DNA of 64,000 nucleotides from Roseovarius bejariae (lineage in GTDB: Bacteria; Pseudomonadota; Alphaproteobacteria; Rhodobacterales; Rhodobacteraceae): positions 620,402 to 684,401 of the forward strand of contig NZ_SZWE01000001.1 of assembly GCF_009669325.1 (NCBI RefSeq), read 5' to 3'. Shown here one piece after another: positions 28,232-37,593 of this stretch (within the stretch, counting starts at the first letter, position 1; every line of letters begins with the position of its first letter). Position numbers and translations under genes: made by a program. The notes beneath the pieces were generated by a model. That model did no database searches. It was not told the origin of the DNA and worked only from the letters and a program-made list of their open reading frames with translations.

Positions 28232-29140
28232 ATGACCTTCAGGCCCGTCACCGCCACCAGCACCGCGCAACCCCATATCGAAGGGGCGGGCGTTCACCTG
28301 AACCGGGTTTTCGGGTTCGAAGACCCGTCGCTGACCGATCCGTTCCTGATGATGGATGATTTCCGCAATGACGACCCGCGGCTTTATTCCAAGGGGTTCC
28401 CGTGGCATCCGCATCGCGGGATCGAGACCATCACCTATGTTTTGGAAGGTGAGGTCGAGCATGCGGACTCCTTGGGCAACCGGGGGCAGCTTGGGCCGGG
28501 CAGCGTGCAATGGATGACCGCCGGGTCCGGCATCGTGCATCAGGAAATGCCCTCGGGCGATGCGCAGGGCCGGATGCACGGGTTTCAGCTTTGGGCGAAC
28601 CTGCCCAAGTCACTGAAGATGACGACCCCGCGCTATCAGGACATCACGCAAGGCGACATTCCCATTGAGGGCGATGAGGATGGCACCACCGTCAAGGTGA
28701 TCATTGGCTCGTTCTGGGGCAAGACCGGCCCGGTAGACGGGATCGCGGCAAACCCGATGCTGCTGGATATTTCCATCCCGGCGGGGCGGCGCAAGACCTT
28801 TCCGGTGGATACGCGGGCCAATGCACTGGCCTATGTCTTTGCCGGGTCCGGGCGCTTTCGCGATGCCAGTGCGCCCATGGGGATCAAGGTTGAAAAAGAG
28901 TATCGCGGCGAGGAGCTGAACATCCGCGACATGAGCGGCAACCGGACGCTGATCCGCTTTGGCGAAGGCGATGAGATCACCGTTCAGGCCGGGGATGAGG
29001 GGGTGCGGTTCCTGCTGATGACGGGCCGCCCCATTCAGGAACCCGTGGCGTGGCATGGCCCGATCGTGATGAACACCCAAGACGAGTTGCGCGAAGCATT
29101 CAAAGAGTTGCGCAACGGCACCTTCATCAAGGTAGGTTGA
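28232..29140 (+). CDS. Pirin family protein
   Basis: A 302-residue bicupin. The N-terminal cupin carries the metal ligands His59, His61 (WHPHRGIETITY), His103 and Glu105 (IVHQEMPSG), the set seen in pirins and quercetinases that bind Fe or Cu. The C-terminal pirin_C domain spans roughly 180-290. Bacterial pirins may be quercetin dioxygenases or redox-responsive regulators of pyruvate metabolism; which applies here is unknown. The ATG at 28232 (GGAG 8 nt upstream) begins the conserved domain. Confidence 0.92.
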   Translation: MTFRPVTATSTAQPHIEGAGVHLNRVFGFEDPSLTDPFLMMDDFRNDDPRLYSKGFPWHPHRGIETITYVLEGEVEHADSLGNRGQLGPGSVQWMTAGSGIVHQEMPSGDAQGRMHGFQLWANLPKSLKMTTPRYQDITQGDIPIEGDEDGTTVKVIIGSFWGKTGPVDGIAANPMLLDISIPAGRRKTFPVDTRANALAYVFAGSGRFRDASAPMGIKVEKEYRGEELNIRDMSGNRTLIRFGEGDEITVQAGDEGVRFLLMTGRPIQEPVAWHGPIVMNTQDELREAFKELRNGTFIKVG

Positions 29141-29163
29141 GCGCATCGCCCTCCCGCAACGAA

Positions 29164-29198
29164 AAACGCCGCCTCAAACAGAGGCGGCGTTTCTATTT
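29164..29198. terminator. Bidirectional terminator between pirin and bioY
   Basis: A perfect 12-bp stem, AAACGCCGCCTC / GAGGCGGCGTTT, with loop AAACA, flanked by A-rich sequence on the left and T-rich on the right. It suits both convergent genes. Confidence 0.88.
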
Positions 29199-29216
29199 CC
29201 AAGCGTTACGCAGGGC

Positions 29217-29783
29217 TTAGCCGCGGCGCGCCTCAAGGGCTTTCCAGCCGCCCCAGACGACCATGGCCGCCAGAACCGCCTTCAGGGCATCGCCCAGAAG
29301 GAAGGGCGACATCCAGTATGACCACAGCTCGGGCATGGATTTGCCCAGAACCGCTGCCGGCCATGCCAGACCGGGGATGTAAAGTGCCGCCGAAATCACC
29401 ATGCCGACCAGCGCGGTCGAGACGATGCCACGGGCAAGGCCCTTTTCCACGGCCAGACCGGCAAGGAAGGCCATGCCGACGAAACCGTAAAGGAAACCGG
29501 CAGTCGGGCCGACAAGCGCCAGCGTGCTTGCACCATTGGCGAAGACGGGCAGGCCCATCGCGCCCTCGGCCAGATAGGCCAGCAGGGTCACCGCACCAAG
29601 GCGCGACCCGAAGGTCAGGCCTACGGTCAGGATCGCCAGCGTTTGCAGCGAGATCGGCACCGGCCAGCCAAAGCTGACCTGCGCGGCCATGGCGATGAAG
29701 AGCGAGCCGCCCAGCACAAGGGCCGCCTGCTTGAGAAGAGTGTCCTGACCGATCACGGCCCGGCTGAGAACTTTATCGCGCAT
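29217..29783 (-). CDS. bioY: Biotin transporter BioY
   Basis: The S-component of an energy-coupling-factor biotin uptake system; an inner-membrane protein of 188 residues with about six hydrophobic segments. AAQVSFGWPVPISLQTLAIL is the family's conserved substrate-binding region. ECF ATPase/transmembrane partners (bioMN) are not adjacent; BioY can act alone with low capacity in some alphaproteobacteria. The ATG at 29783 has AAGGA about 9 nt upstream. Confidence 0.93.
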   Translation of the reverse strand: MRDKVLSRAVIGQDTLLKQAALVLGGSLFIAMAAQVSFGWPVPISLQTLAILTVGLTFGSRLGAVTLLAYLAEGAMGLPVFANGASTLALVGPTAGFLYGFVGMAFLAGLAVEKGLARGIVSTALVGMVISAALYIPGLAWPAAVLGKSMPELWSYWMSPFLLGDALKAVLAAMVVWGGWKALEARRG

Positions 29784-29898
29784 GGTTTCGCGTCCTTTCC
29801 GTGGTTTTCCTGTTTCTTGCCCGACTTTTTCGCTGCACATCGGCAAAAGTCAAGCGAATGCCCTTGATTTATACCCCGTCTGGTGGGATTTGCCAAAC

Positions 29899-30552
29899 AT
29901 GACCGACACATCAGATACCAAGATCGCCCTTGTCACCGGTGCCTCGCGCGGATTGGGCGCGGCATTGGCCGCGGCCCTGTGCGAAACCCATCATATCGTT
30001 GCCGTGGCACGCACCACCGGCGCGCTTGAGGAACTGGATGACCGCATTCAGGCCAAGGGCGGGCAAGCCACGCTGGCGCCGATGGATATTACCAATAGCG
30101 ATGCCATGGCGCATCTGTGCCGCTCGATCTATGACCGCTGGGGTGGTCTTGATCTTTGGGCGCATACCGCTGTCCATGCCGCGCCGCTTTCCCCGGCAAG
30201 CCATCTGGATGCCAAGGATTGGGAAAAATCCGTGGCGATGAACGTGACCGCAACCGGGCAGCTTATTCCCTTCATCACCCCGCTTCTGGGCGATACGGGC
30301 CGGGCGCTGTTTTTCGACGATCCGAAGGCCGGCGAGAAGTTCTTTGGCAGCTACGGCGCCACAAAGGCCGCGCAGATCGCGCTGGCGCGCAGTTGGCAGG
30401 CCGAGACCCAAAAGACCGGGCCGCGGGTGCATATCCTTGAACCACGGGCGATGCCCACGGCCACCCGCGCACGGTTTCACCCCGGCGAGGATCGCAGCGG
30501 TCTGGCCGATCCGCGCGCGGAGGCGCGGCGGCTGCTGGATCAGATCACCTGA
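29899..30552 (+). CDS. Short-chain dehydrogenase/reductase
   Basis: 217 residues. The NAD(P)-binding TGASRGLG (about 13-20) and the catalytic YGATK (Tyr-x-x-x-Lys) are present. Substrate unknown. In related genomes an SDR of this kind follows purF; here about 3.4 kb of other genes lies between them. The ATG at 29899 begins at the conserved domain; longer in-frame starts run antisense through the bioY promoter region. Confidence 0.88.
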   Translation: MTDTSDTKIALVTGASRGLGAALAAALCETHHIVAVARTTGALEELDDRIQAKGGQATLAPMDITNSDAMAHLCRSIYDRWGGLDLWAHTAVHAAPLSPASHLDAKDWEKSVAMNVTATGQLIPFITPLLGDTGRALFFDDPKAGEKFFGSYGATKAAQIALARSWQAETQKTGPRVHILEPRAMPTATRARFHPGEDRSGLADPRAEARRLLDQIT

Positions 30553-30642
30553 GGCGCGCGGCGGGGCACAGTCCCTTGTCGGGTCGCCGCCGCGTCGCTA
30601 CACATCAAGGACGTCAAAGGGCAGGAAAAAAGGGGCAGGACC

Positions 30643-31425
30643 TTGCGCATTCTCATTACCAACGACGACGGGATCAACGCCCCCGGCCTGAGCGTTCTGC
30701 AAGAGATCGCCGAAGAGCTTGCAGGCCCCGACGGCGAGGTCTGGACCGTGGCCCCGGCCTTCGAGCAATCGGGCGTGGGGCACTGCATTTCCTTCACCCG
30801 TCCCATGATGGTGTCTAAAATGGGCGAGCGCCGCTATGCCGCCGAGGGAAGCCCCGCCGACTGTGTGCTGGCCGCCCTGCATGACATCATGAAGGATGCG
30901 CGCCCCGATCTGGTGTTGTCGGGGGTGAACCGGGGGAACAACTCGGCCGAGAACGCGCTTTATTCCGGCACGCTTGGCGCCGCGATGGAAGCCGCCTTGC
31001 AAGGCGTGCGGGCCGTGGCACTGAGCCAGTATTACGGGCCCGCCAACAAGGATCTGGACGATCAGTTCGAAGCGGCGCGCGGTCATGGCCTTGCCACCAT
31101 GCGCGCGCTTCTGGAACGCGGCGTCTGGACCGAGGATGATTACGGCATCTTCTACAACATCAACTTCCCCCCCGTGCCATCGGCGGATGTGAAGGGCATC
31201 AAGGCCGCGCGGCAGGGGTTCCGCCGCGACATGGGCTTTGGTGTGCAGCCGGTCAGCTCCCCCTCCGGGCGGCAATTCCTTTGGGTCACCGGCGCACCGC
31301 AGCAACAACCCACCTCGCCCGGCTCGGACGCGGATGTGAACCTTCAGGGGTATATCTCGGTCACGCCGATGCGGGCGGACCTGACGGCGCATGACGTGAT
31401 GGAGGCCCTCACGGCGATCGAATGA
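30643..31425 (+). CDS. surE: 5'/3'-nucleotidase SurE
   Basis: A metal-dependent survival-protein phosphatase acting on nucleoside monophosphates. It has 260 residues. The N-terminus [16 protein letters not shown] carries the metal-binding Asp-Asp, and [18 protein letters not shown] is the second conserved segment. The start is TTG with AGGGG 7 nt upstream. It overlaps pcm by 4 nt (ATGA), the first link of surE-pcm-nlpD. Confidence 0.95.
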   Translation: MRILITNDDGINAPGLSVLQEIAEELAGPDGEVWTVAPAFEQSGVGHCISFTRPMMVSKMGERRYAAEGSPADCVLAALHDIMKDARPDLVLSGVNRGNNSAENALYSGTLGAAMEAALQGVRAVALSQYYGPANKDLDDQFEAARGHGLATMRALLERGVWTEDDYGIFYNINFPPVPSADVKGIKAARQGFRRDMGFGVQPVSSPSGRQFLWVTGAPQQQPTSPGSDADVNLQGYISVTPMRADLTAHDVMEALTAIE

Positions 31426-32078
31426 CGGGGGATGACGTGGATAGCGCGGAACGCAAGATGCAGTTCCTCTTCGCCCTGCGATCCAAGGGCGTGACGGATG
31501 CGCGCGTTCTGACGGCGATGGAAAAGATCGACCGGGGGCCGTTCATCCGGGGCTATTTCGCTGAACGCGCCTATGAGGACATGCCCCTGCCCATCGCCTG
31601 CGGGCAGACGATTTCGCAGCCCTCGGTGGTGGGCCTGATGTCCCAGGCGCTCAAGGTCAGCCCGCGGGACAAGGTGCTGGAGGTCGGCACCGGTTCGGGC
31701 TATCAGGCGGCGATCCTCAGCCAGCTGGCCCGCCGGGTCTATACCGTGGACCGGCACAAGCGGCTGGTGCGCGAGGCGGGCGAGATTTTCCGCCAGATGG
31801 ACCTGACCAATATCACCGCCGTCACCGCCGACGGCAGTTTCGGCCTGCCCGATCAGGCCCCCTTTGACCGGATCATCGTGACCGCCGCCGCCGAAGACCC
31901 GCCCGGCCCCCTATTGGCGCAATTGAAAATCGGCGGTATCATGGTGGTGCCGGTGGGGCAGTCGGACACCGTGCAAAGCCTGATCCGCGTCACCCGGCAC
32001 GAGGACGGGTTCGATTACGACGAATTGCGCCCCGTACGGTTCGTGCCGCTGGTCGAAGGGCTGGGGCGCGACAGTTGA
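31422..32078 (+). CDS. pcm: Protein-L-isoaspartate O-methyltransferase
   Basis: Repairs isoaspartyl residues in aged proteins using S-adenosylmethionine. It has 218 residues. Motif [16 protein letters not shown], and the upstream [13 protein letters not shown] (PCMT-specific substrate region) are clear. Translationally coupled to surE. Confidence 0.95.
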   Translation: MTGDDVDSAERKMQFLFALRSKGVTDARVLTAMEKIDRGPFIRGYFAERAYEDMPLPIACGQTISQPSVVGLMSQALKVSPRDKVLEVGTGSGYQAAILSQLARRVYTVDRHKRLVREAGEIFRQMDLTNITAVTADGSFGLPDQAPFDRIIVTAAAEDPPGPLLAQLKIGGIMVVPVGQSDTVQSLIRVTRHEDGFDYDELRPVRFVPLVEGLGRDS

Positions 32079-32141
32079 GCGACGTAAACGATTGAACAAG
32101 GCCCCGGCCAACAAGGGGCAGATGATGAGGACCAGATCGAG

Positions 32142-33317
32142 ATGACCCTTTCCTTTCGCCCCCTGCCCCTATTTGCGGGATCTGCCGCCTGCCTGATGCT
32201 GGCCGCCTGTGACGAGCCGCTCGATTTTGACCTGCGCGGCGGGATCGGCGGACGTCTGGACACCGCAGATGCGGCGCGGACGGCCACCGCCGAGCGGCCA
32301 GCCGCCGACCAGCGCGGGATCATTTCCTACCCCGGTTACCAGGTGGCCGTCGCCCGGCGCGGTGACACCGTGGCCAGCCTTGCCGCCCGGATCGGCGGCA
32401 ATGCACAGGACATCGCCCGTTTCAACGGCATTCAGACCGGCGACCGCCTGCGCAAGGGCGAGATCGTCGCCCTGCCCTCGCGGGTGGCCGAGCCTGCGGG
32501 CGGACCGATCCAACCGCCCGAGGGCGTCGATATCACCTCGCTTGCCGGGAATGCCATCGACGAGGCCGATGCCCAGCGCGTGGAAAGCAGCACCCTGCCC
32601 CCGGCCCAGACCGGGGCGGAACCCGTGCGCCACAAGGTCGAACGCGGCGAGACCGCCTATACCATCGCGCGGCTTTATGACGTATCCGTACGCAGCCTGG
32701 CCGAATGGAACGGGCTGGGCAGCGATTTCGCGGTGCGCGAGGGGCAATACCTGCTGATCCCCGTGGCCCTGCCGGGGGAAGAGACAGAACCCTACGAGGA
32801 GCCCTCAAGCGCCATCGTGCCCGCCCCGGGCACGGGCTCTCCCACGCCCGAGCCGCCCAGCGCCTCGACGCCTCTGCCCGAGGATAACACCCAACCCGCC
32901 GCCAAGCCGGTGGAAACCACCGCCGCCCCCGATCTGGGCACAAGCCAGACCCAGACGGCAAGCAGCGACGCGCGTATGGCCATGCCGGTTCGCGGCGATA
33001 TCATCCGTGAATATGCCAAGGGCAAGAACGACGGCATCGACATTGCCGCCCGCCCCGGCACATCGGTCAGGTCCGCCGCCGATGGCGTCGTGGCGGCGAT
33101 CACCGAGGATACCAACGGTATCCCGATCATCGTGGTCAAGCACCCCGACAACCTGCTGACGGTCTATTCCAACGTCGCCAACGTGGCGGTAAAAAAAGGC
33201 GACCGCGTGGGGCGCGGCGACAAGCTCGCCGAGATACGCCGCGACGGCACCGCCGCCGTGCACTTCGAAGTGCGCGAGGGCTTCGACTCCGTCGATCCGG
33301 CGCCTTATTTGGGGTGA
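32142..33317 (+). CDS. nlpD: NlpD-like lipoprotein: two LysM domains and a degenerate M23 domain
   Basis: 391 residues. The signal peptide ends at the lipobox LAAC (lipidated Cys about residue 24). LysM domains are at about 60-108 and 163-208, followed by a Pro/Thr-rich linker and an M23/LytM domain (about 280-391). The zinc ligands are mostly lost: the usual first His is Asn296 (Asp300 remains), the HxH pair is Ala372-Val-His374, and the YxH position is Asn. This matches NlpD/EnvC proteins, which activate cell-wall amidases rather than cut peptidoglycan. It is third in the surE-pcm-nlpD order known from gammaproteobacteria. Confidence 0.92.
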   Translation: MTLSFRPLPLFAGSAACLMLAACDEPLDFDLRGGIGGRLDTADAARTATAERPAADQRGIISYPGYQVAVARRGDTVASLAARIGGNAQDIARFNGIQTGDRLRKGEIVALPSRVAEPAGGPIQPPEGVDITSLAGNAIDEADAQRVESSTLPPAQTGAEPVRHKVERGETAYTIARLYDVSVRSLAEWNGLGSDFAVREGQYLLIPVALPGEETEPYEEPSSAIVPAPGTGSPTPEPPSASTPLPEDNTQPAAKPVETTAAPDLGTSQTQTASSDARMAMPVRGDIIREYAKGKNDGIDIAARPGTSVRSAADGVVAAITEDTNGIPIIVVKHPDNLLTVYSNVANVAVKKGDRVGRGDKLAEIRRDGTAAVHFEVREGFDSVDPAPYLG

Positions 33318-33399
33318 GGCCCGGCATAAGCGGCGGGAATGGCGACGCCCTCTGACGCCGGGCAAGCCGAAATGGATAACCTGCGCCGCCTTAAGCCGA

Positions 33400-34098
33400 T
33401 TAACCGGGCTTTGCGTCCGGGCGGCGCGACGGAATCTTTGTCAGTGGCCCGAGGTTGAGCCATTCATCGAAGGCCCTTGTTGCCCAACCGTCTCCGAGCA
33501 ACTCAAGCCGCCCCGTTCCAAGCGCCGTTGCCGGGGCAAGGTCGCCACGGATGATATAGATCGCGTCCGGTAGCGTGCAGGCGAGGTAGATGTTCACATC
33601 TCCGCCCGGATCGTCAACGCAGAGTTCGCAACGGCCTTTCTGATTCAGGAACCACCACCACCGTTTCGCCTTGGGCTGGTCGGTCAGTTCCAACCGGATA
33701 AGGCAACGCCTCGGACCGAATGCTTGCGGATTGGATGAACTCTCCAAGCTCCAGACCAGCAGCCCCAGATCGATTTCATGCGCCTTGAGTTCACGGCGGG
33801 TCCAGCGTTGCCCCCAGATGCCCAGAGCCTCGACCAGAGGAGCGAATTCCCGACCGGCTTCGGTAAGGGCGTAACCCGAGTGCTTGCCGCCCATACCGTG
33901 CCGCGCGACCACGCCTTCTGCGATGAGCCACTTCAACCGCGATGACAGAAGCGACGGGGACATCAGGGGAACCCCCCTTTGCAATTCGGAAAATCGGCGC
34001 GGCCCGGACGCCAGATCACGAATGATAAGGGCATTCCAGCGTTCACAAAAAAGTTCGGCCGCTTTGGCGACAGGGCAAAACTGACCATAGGACTTCAT
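33400..34098 (-). CDS. HxlR-family transcriptional regulator
   Basis: 232 residues. The HxlR winged helix is N-terminal (CPVAKAAELFCERWNALIIR, GVPLMSPSLLSSRLKWL, YALTEAGREFAPLVEALG). A C-terminal domain of about 120 residues, probably of the SCP-2 sterol-carrier-like kind often fused to HxlR proteins, may bind a hydrophobic ligand. It diverges from a methyltransferase across a 97-nt gap, so that gene is the likely target. It is convergent with nlpD. Confidence 0.88.
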   Translation of the reverse strand: MKSYGQFCPVAKAAELFCERWNALIIRDLASGPRRFSELQRGVPLMSPSLLSSRLKWLIAEGVVARHGMGGKHSGYALTEAGREFAPLVEALGIWGQRWTRRELKAHEIDLGLLVWSLESSSNPQAFGPRRCLIRLELTDQPKAKRWWWFLNQKGRCELCVDDPGGDVNIYLACTLPDAIYIIRGDLAPATALGTGRLELLGDGWATRAFDEWLNLGPLTKIPSRRPDAKPG

Positions 34099-34195
34099 GT
34101 TTCGTCCCCCAGTTTGCTACAGATTCAAGACTATAACACTACGGGCGGATTGCGTCACGCTGAAGGCGATCTTAACCAAGCTAACGGGTGTCACC

Positions 34196-35005
34196 ATGAC
34201 AACGAATGCCGCAACTGCCGGGCAGGTTTCCAAATCTGCCGCCGAAATCTATGACGAATTCTTTGTTCCGGCCCTGTTCGGACAATGGGCCGGGCCGCTT
34301 TGCGACGCGGCTGACATTCAGCCGGGGCACGACGTGCTGGACGTTGCCTGCGGGACAGGCGCGACAACGCGGGAAGCCGCGAGGCGCATGGCCCGGAAAG
34401 GGCGCATTGTCGGCCTCGATCGTAATCAGGGGATGCTCGATGTCGCACGTTCGCGGGCACCGGGGATAGAATGGGTTGAGGCCGTCGCAGAAGGGATTCC
34501 TTATGCCGGTGACACATTCCACACGGTCCTTTGCCAGTTCGGCCTGATGTTCTTCGACGACAGGAAAAAAGCACTGGACGAGATGATGCGCGTGCTTCGC
34601 CCGGATGGGCGAATAGCCTTATCCGTATGGGATGATGTTGCCAACTCTCCGGGATATGCAGACATGATCGAACTGATCGCAGCCATGTTCGGAAAGGAGG
34701 CCGCCGCGGCCTTGCAAGCGCCATTCATCCTTGGGAACAAGCAGGAATTGCGACAGGTTATGGAAGACGGCGGATTGGCCAAAGCGAATGTAACCACAAT
34801 GACCGGGACAGCGCGATTTGCCTCAATCCGCGATTGGGTGCGCATGGATGTTCGTGGCTGGACCCTTGCCGATTACATCGACGATGCCGGTTTCGAAGCC
34901 CTGGTCGCGGCGGCGGAAAAGCAATTGGGCCGGTTCGCCGCAAGCGATGGGTCCGTCGCCTTCCCGGCCCCGGCGCATATGGCCGTCTGGGACAGCAGTC
35001 CGTGA
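34196..35005 (+). CDS. Class I SAM-dependent methyltransferase
   Basis: 269 residues. Motif I is VLDVACGTGATTREAA (about 44-59), with the acidic loop IVGLDRNQGML and a motif-III-like LRPDGRIALSVW. This UbiE/COQ5-like subtype usually methylates small molecules; the substrate is unknown. The ATG at 34196 begins at a natural N-terminus; a start 33 codons upstream would run through the promoter shared with the HxlR regulator. Base composition is slightly lower in GC than the flanks. Confidence 0.85.
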   Translation: MTTNAATAGQVSKSAAEIYDEFFVPALFGQWAGPLCDAADIQPGHDVLDVACGTGATTREAARRMARKGRIVGLDRNQGMLDVARSRAPGIEWVEAVAEGIPYAGDTFHTVLCQFGLMFFDDRKKALDEMMRVLRPDGRIALSVWDDVANSPGYADMIELIAAMFGKEAAAALQAPFILGNKQELRQVMEDGGLAKANVTTMTGTARFASIRDWVRMDVRGWTLADYIDDAGFEALVAAAEKQLGRFAASDGSVAFPAPAHMAVWDSSP

Positions 35006-35041
35006 CAGACAGTCGTGCAAGCGCACCGCGGCAAGCGGCGC

Positions 35042-37513
35042 CTATTCCACCGGCTGCAAGACCGTCACCCCGACCGAGGCCGCGCGGGCCAGTTCGGGGT
35101 CAAGCGACATCGGGATGTATTCGCCCCGCCGCCACAGTTGGGCCATGTCGTCGTAATGACGTGACAGGAAATGCCCCGATTGCCCGGTCGAGGTGATAAA
35201 GACGCTACTGTCGGGATCGGCGAAATCATAGACCCCGCGATAGCCCGCGCCATGGACGTTCTGGAACGGATCGGGATCCTGCCCGCTGGTCCGCCCCCGC
35301 AACAGGGTGTTGTCGCCGCCCGAGGTGCTTTGCCGGATGTTCACGAAATAGCGCAGCACCGGCACCTCGCCCAGAACCTTATGGTCATGCGTGGCCTGAT
35401 GCGCATCGCCCCAACGCAGGGATTCCAGCGCCGTGCCATAGTTTTCATTGATCCAGACAAGCGCATCGTCCAGCGCCATGCGCGCAATATCGGTGCAGGT
35501 TTCGACGGGTGAGGATTGCTTGACATCGCACCATGCCTCGGCGCCGTCCTTCTGCCGGTAGACCCGTTCGATGAACAGCGGGTCGGGGTGGTTGAACTCA
35601 TCGGCCAGCGGCCCGAGGTCGTCGCGGATCAGCCGTTCCTGAAGCGCGCGCAGCCATGCGGCATAAATCAGCGGCTCGGGCAGGTGTTCGTTCATCTCGC
35701 CGTTCCATTCCGACAGCAGTTCAAGCGCCCGCTGGCGTTGGCGCTGTGGCGTGCCTTCGGGCGCGGCCTCGCCGGTGAACCAAAGGTCGGCCCCGATCAG
35801 CGGCAGAAGCGACCGGGCGGTGAAACTGACGGTATCGAGCTGCGCTTCGATGAAACTGTCGCGGGTGTGCACCTCGCGGCTTTGCATCAGGCGGCGCCAA
35901 CGATAGACGCGCTGTGTATCCCCCCAAAGATAGCTGACGTGCAGAGGAAAGGGCCGGTCGACGGTCTTGTTGTTGGTATTGCCCAACAAGCCCCCCGCCG
36001 GGTCGCGGAATTCGGGATTGGCGGAAAACGGGCTGACGCCCTGCCAGCGGTTTTCGCGAATCCAGCCGCGCGAGGGCATACGCCCCCGGCTTTCATGCTC
36101 GGCATGGCGCCGCGGCATGGCGCCGATGGTTTTCATCGCGATCTGGTCTTTATCAACCAGCGTGAGGTTCTGCGAGGGCGTCACGTAAAGCCGCCCGGCC
36201 TCCAGCGCGTCATCGACCGAGCCCGCCCGCATCAGCCCCATGGCCGCGGTCATGGTGGTGTCGCGCGGCGACAGCGCCGTCCAAGCCAGTGAGGCCACAT
36301 GCCCCGGCGGCGTGACCTCGGCCAGATCGTAATGCGAGCCGGGCAGGACGGGGCCGTTTTCCGTCCAGCGCAGGGTCAGCGTGACCGGGTCCATATCCTT
36401 GATCCGGATGATGGAGCGTTCGGTGCGGAAGGGTTTGTAGCCCTCGGGCGTCAGGTATTCCTGCGGGTTCTCGGGGTTGAGTTTCTCGATATAGAGGTCC
36501 TGATCATCCATGTAGGACGAGGTGACCGCCCAACCAACTTTCGCCGAGCGTCCGGTCATGACGGCCGGAACGCCGGGGATGGTGCCGCCGATCACCCCAC
36601 CTGTCTCCAGCTCCAGCCGCGCCAGATACCAGATCGCGGGCGCGGAAAACCCAAGGTGCGGGTCATTGGCCAAAAGCGTGCCCCCCGAGGCCGAGCGCGC
36701 GGGCGCCGCCGCCCAGGCGTTGGAGGCCCCGGCGAAGGCGCGTTTCTTGAACGGAGACAGCGGGTGGTCGGTCACATCTGCCGCCTGCGCCATGCGGGTT
36801 TCGCCCGCATGGGGGAACAGCGCGGCATATTCCGGCAGGGCGGCGATGCCGCTTCCGGGGGCGACGGGCATGATGTCTTTCAGCCGCTCAGGATCATCGA
36901 GTGCCAGTGAGGCCCGGGCATGCAGCACCTCGTTTTCCAGATGCGAGGACAATTGCACCGCCATCAACTTGATAATGGCGATGGAATCGGCGGGTTGCCA
37001 CGGGGCCACGGGGGCGTTGAAGATGAACATCTCGGGTGCGCCACGGCCCAGCGCCTCGGTGTTGATCTCTTGCAGGCGGGCGTTGACGCCCGCGGCATAG
37101 GCATCGAGCGCGGCGCGGGTCCGGGCATCCTGCGCCTCTACCGATTCGCGCGCCAGACGGTACAGGCCGAACCGGCGCAATGTCTTGTCTATCTTGACGG
37201 TCCGGGGGCCGAAGACCTCGGACAGGCGCCCCTGCACCGTGCGGCGCAGCATCACCATCTGCCATAGCCGGTCCTGCGCATGGGCATAGCCGAGGCCATA
37301 GAAGGTGTCGCGATCGCTCTGGCCAAAGATATGCGGCACGTTGGCGTTGTCGCGGACGATCTCGACCGGGGCGGTGATCCCCTCGACGCTCAGGGTCTTG
37401 TCGTAGTCGGGCAATGAGCGCGACAGAAGAAAATAAAGTACCGCGACCGCCACGACCGCCAAAACGATCATCCCCCCTGCGATCCGCAGCAACCACCGAA
37501 AGAGACCAGCCAT
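35042..37513 (-). CDS. Penicillin acylase family Ntn hydrolase
   Basis: 823 residues. An N-terminal membrane anchor or signal (about 8-30) directs it to the periplasm. The precursor should self-cleave before Ser264 in AGASNAWAAAP, giving a beta subunit with an N-terminal Ser nucleophile. The alpha-region landmarks DNANVPHIFG and YGLGYAHAQDRLWQM are present. Real substrates in this group are often acyl-homoserine lactones or other amides; this cannot be told from sequence. The ATG at 37513 is used because upstream in-frame codons encode an Arg/Pro-rich sequence typical of antisense reading. Confidence 0.9.
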   Translation of the reverse strand: MAGLFRWLLRIAGGMIVLAVVAVAVLYFLLSRSLPDYDKTLSVEGITAPVEIVRDNANVPHIFGQSDRDTFYGLGYAHAQDRLWQMVMLRRTVQGRLSEVFGPRTVKIDKTLRRFGLYRLARESVEAQDARTRAALDAYAAGVNARLQEINTEALGRGAPEMFIFNAPVAPWQPADSIAIIKLMAVQLSSHLENEVLHARASLALDDPERLKDIMPVAPGSGIAALPEYAALFPHAGETRMAQAADVTDHPLSPFKKRAFAGASNAWAAAPARSASGGTLLANDPHLGFSAPAIWYLARLELETGGVIGGTIPGVPAVMTGRSAKVGWAVTSSYMDDQDLYIEKLNPENPQEYLTPEGYKPFRTERSIIRIKDMDPVTLTLRWTENGPVLPGSHYDLAEVTPPGHVASLAWTALSPRDTTMTAAMGLMRAGSVDDALEAGRLYVTPSQNLTLVDKDQIAMKTIGAMPRRHAEHESRGRMPSRGWIRENRWQGVSPFSANPEFRDPAGGLLGNTNNKTVDRPFPLHVSYLWGDTQRVYRWRRLMQSREVHTRDSFIEAQLDTVSFTARSLLPLIGADLWFTGEAAPEGTPQRQRQRALELLSEWNGEMNEHLPEPLIYAAWLRALQERLIRDDLGPLADEFNHPDPLFIERVYRQKDGAEAWCDVKQSSPVETCTDIARMALDDALVWINENYGTALESLRWGDAHQATHDHKVLGEVPVLRYFVNIRQSTSGGDNTLLRGRTSGQDPDPFQNVHGAGYRGVYDFADPDSSVFITSTGQSGHFLSRHYDDMAQLWRRGEYIPMSLDPELARAASVGVTVLQPVE

Positions 37514-37593
37514 GCACGCGCCCTTGTTTACCCTTGCATCCCCGTGTGGGATAGTCAGAAATCCGGGGCGAGACAATGAAAAGGGGAGAGATG

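Noticed and set aside
33380..33400. CtrA-type site TTAA-N-TTAA upstream of the convergent HxlR end
   Set aside because: The two TTAA halves are 5 nt apart rather than 7, and the site lies between convergent gene ends where no promoter is needed.
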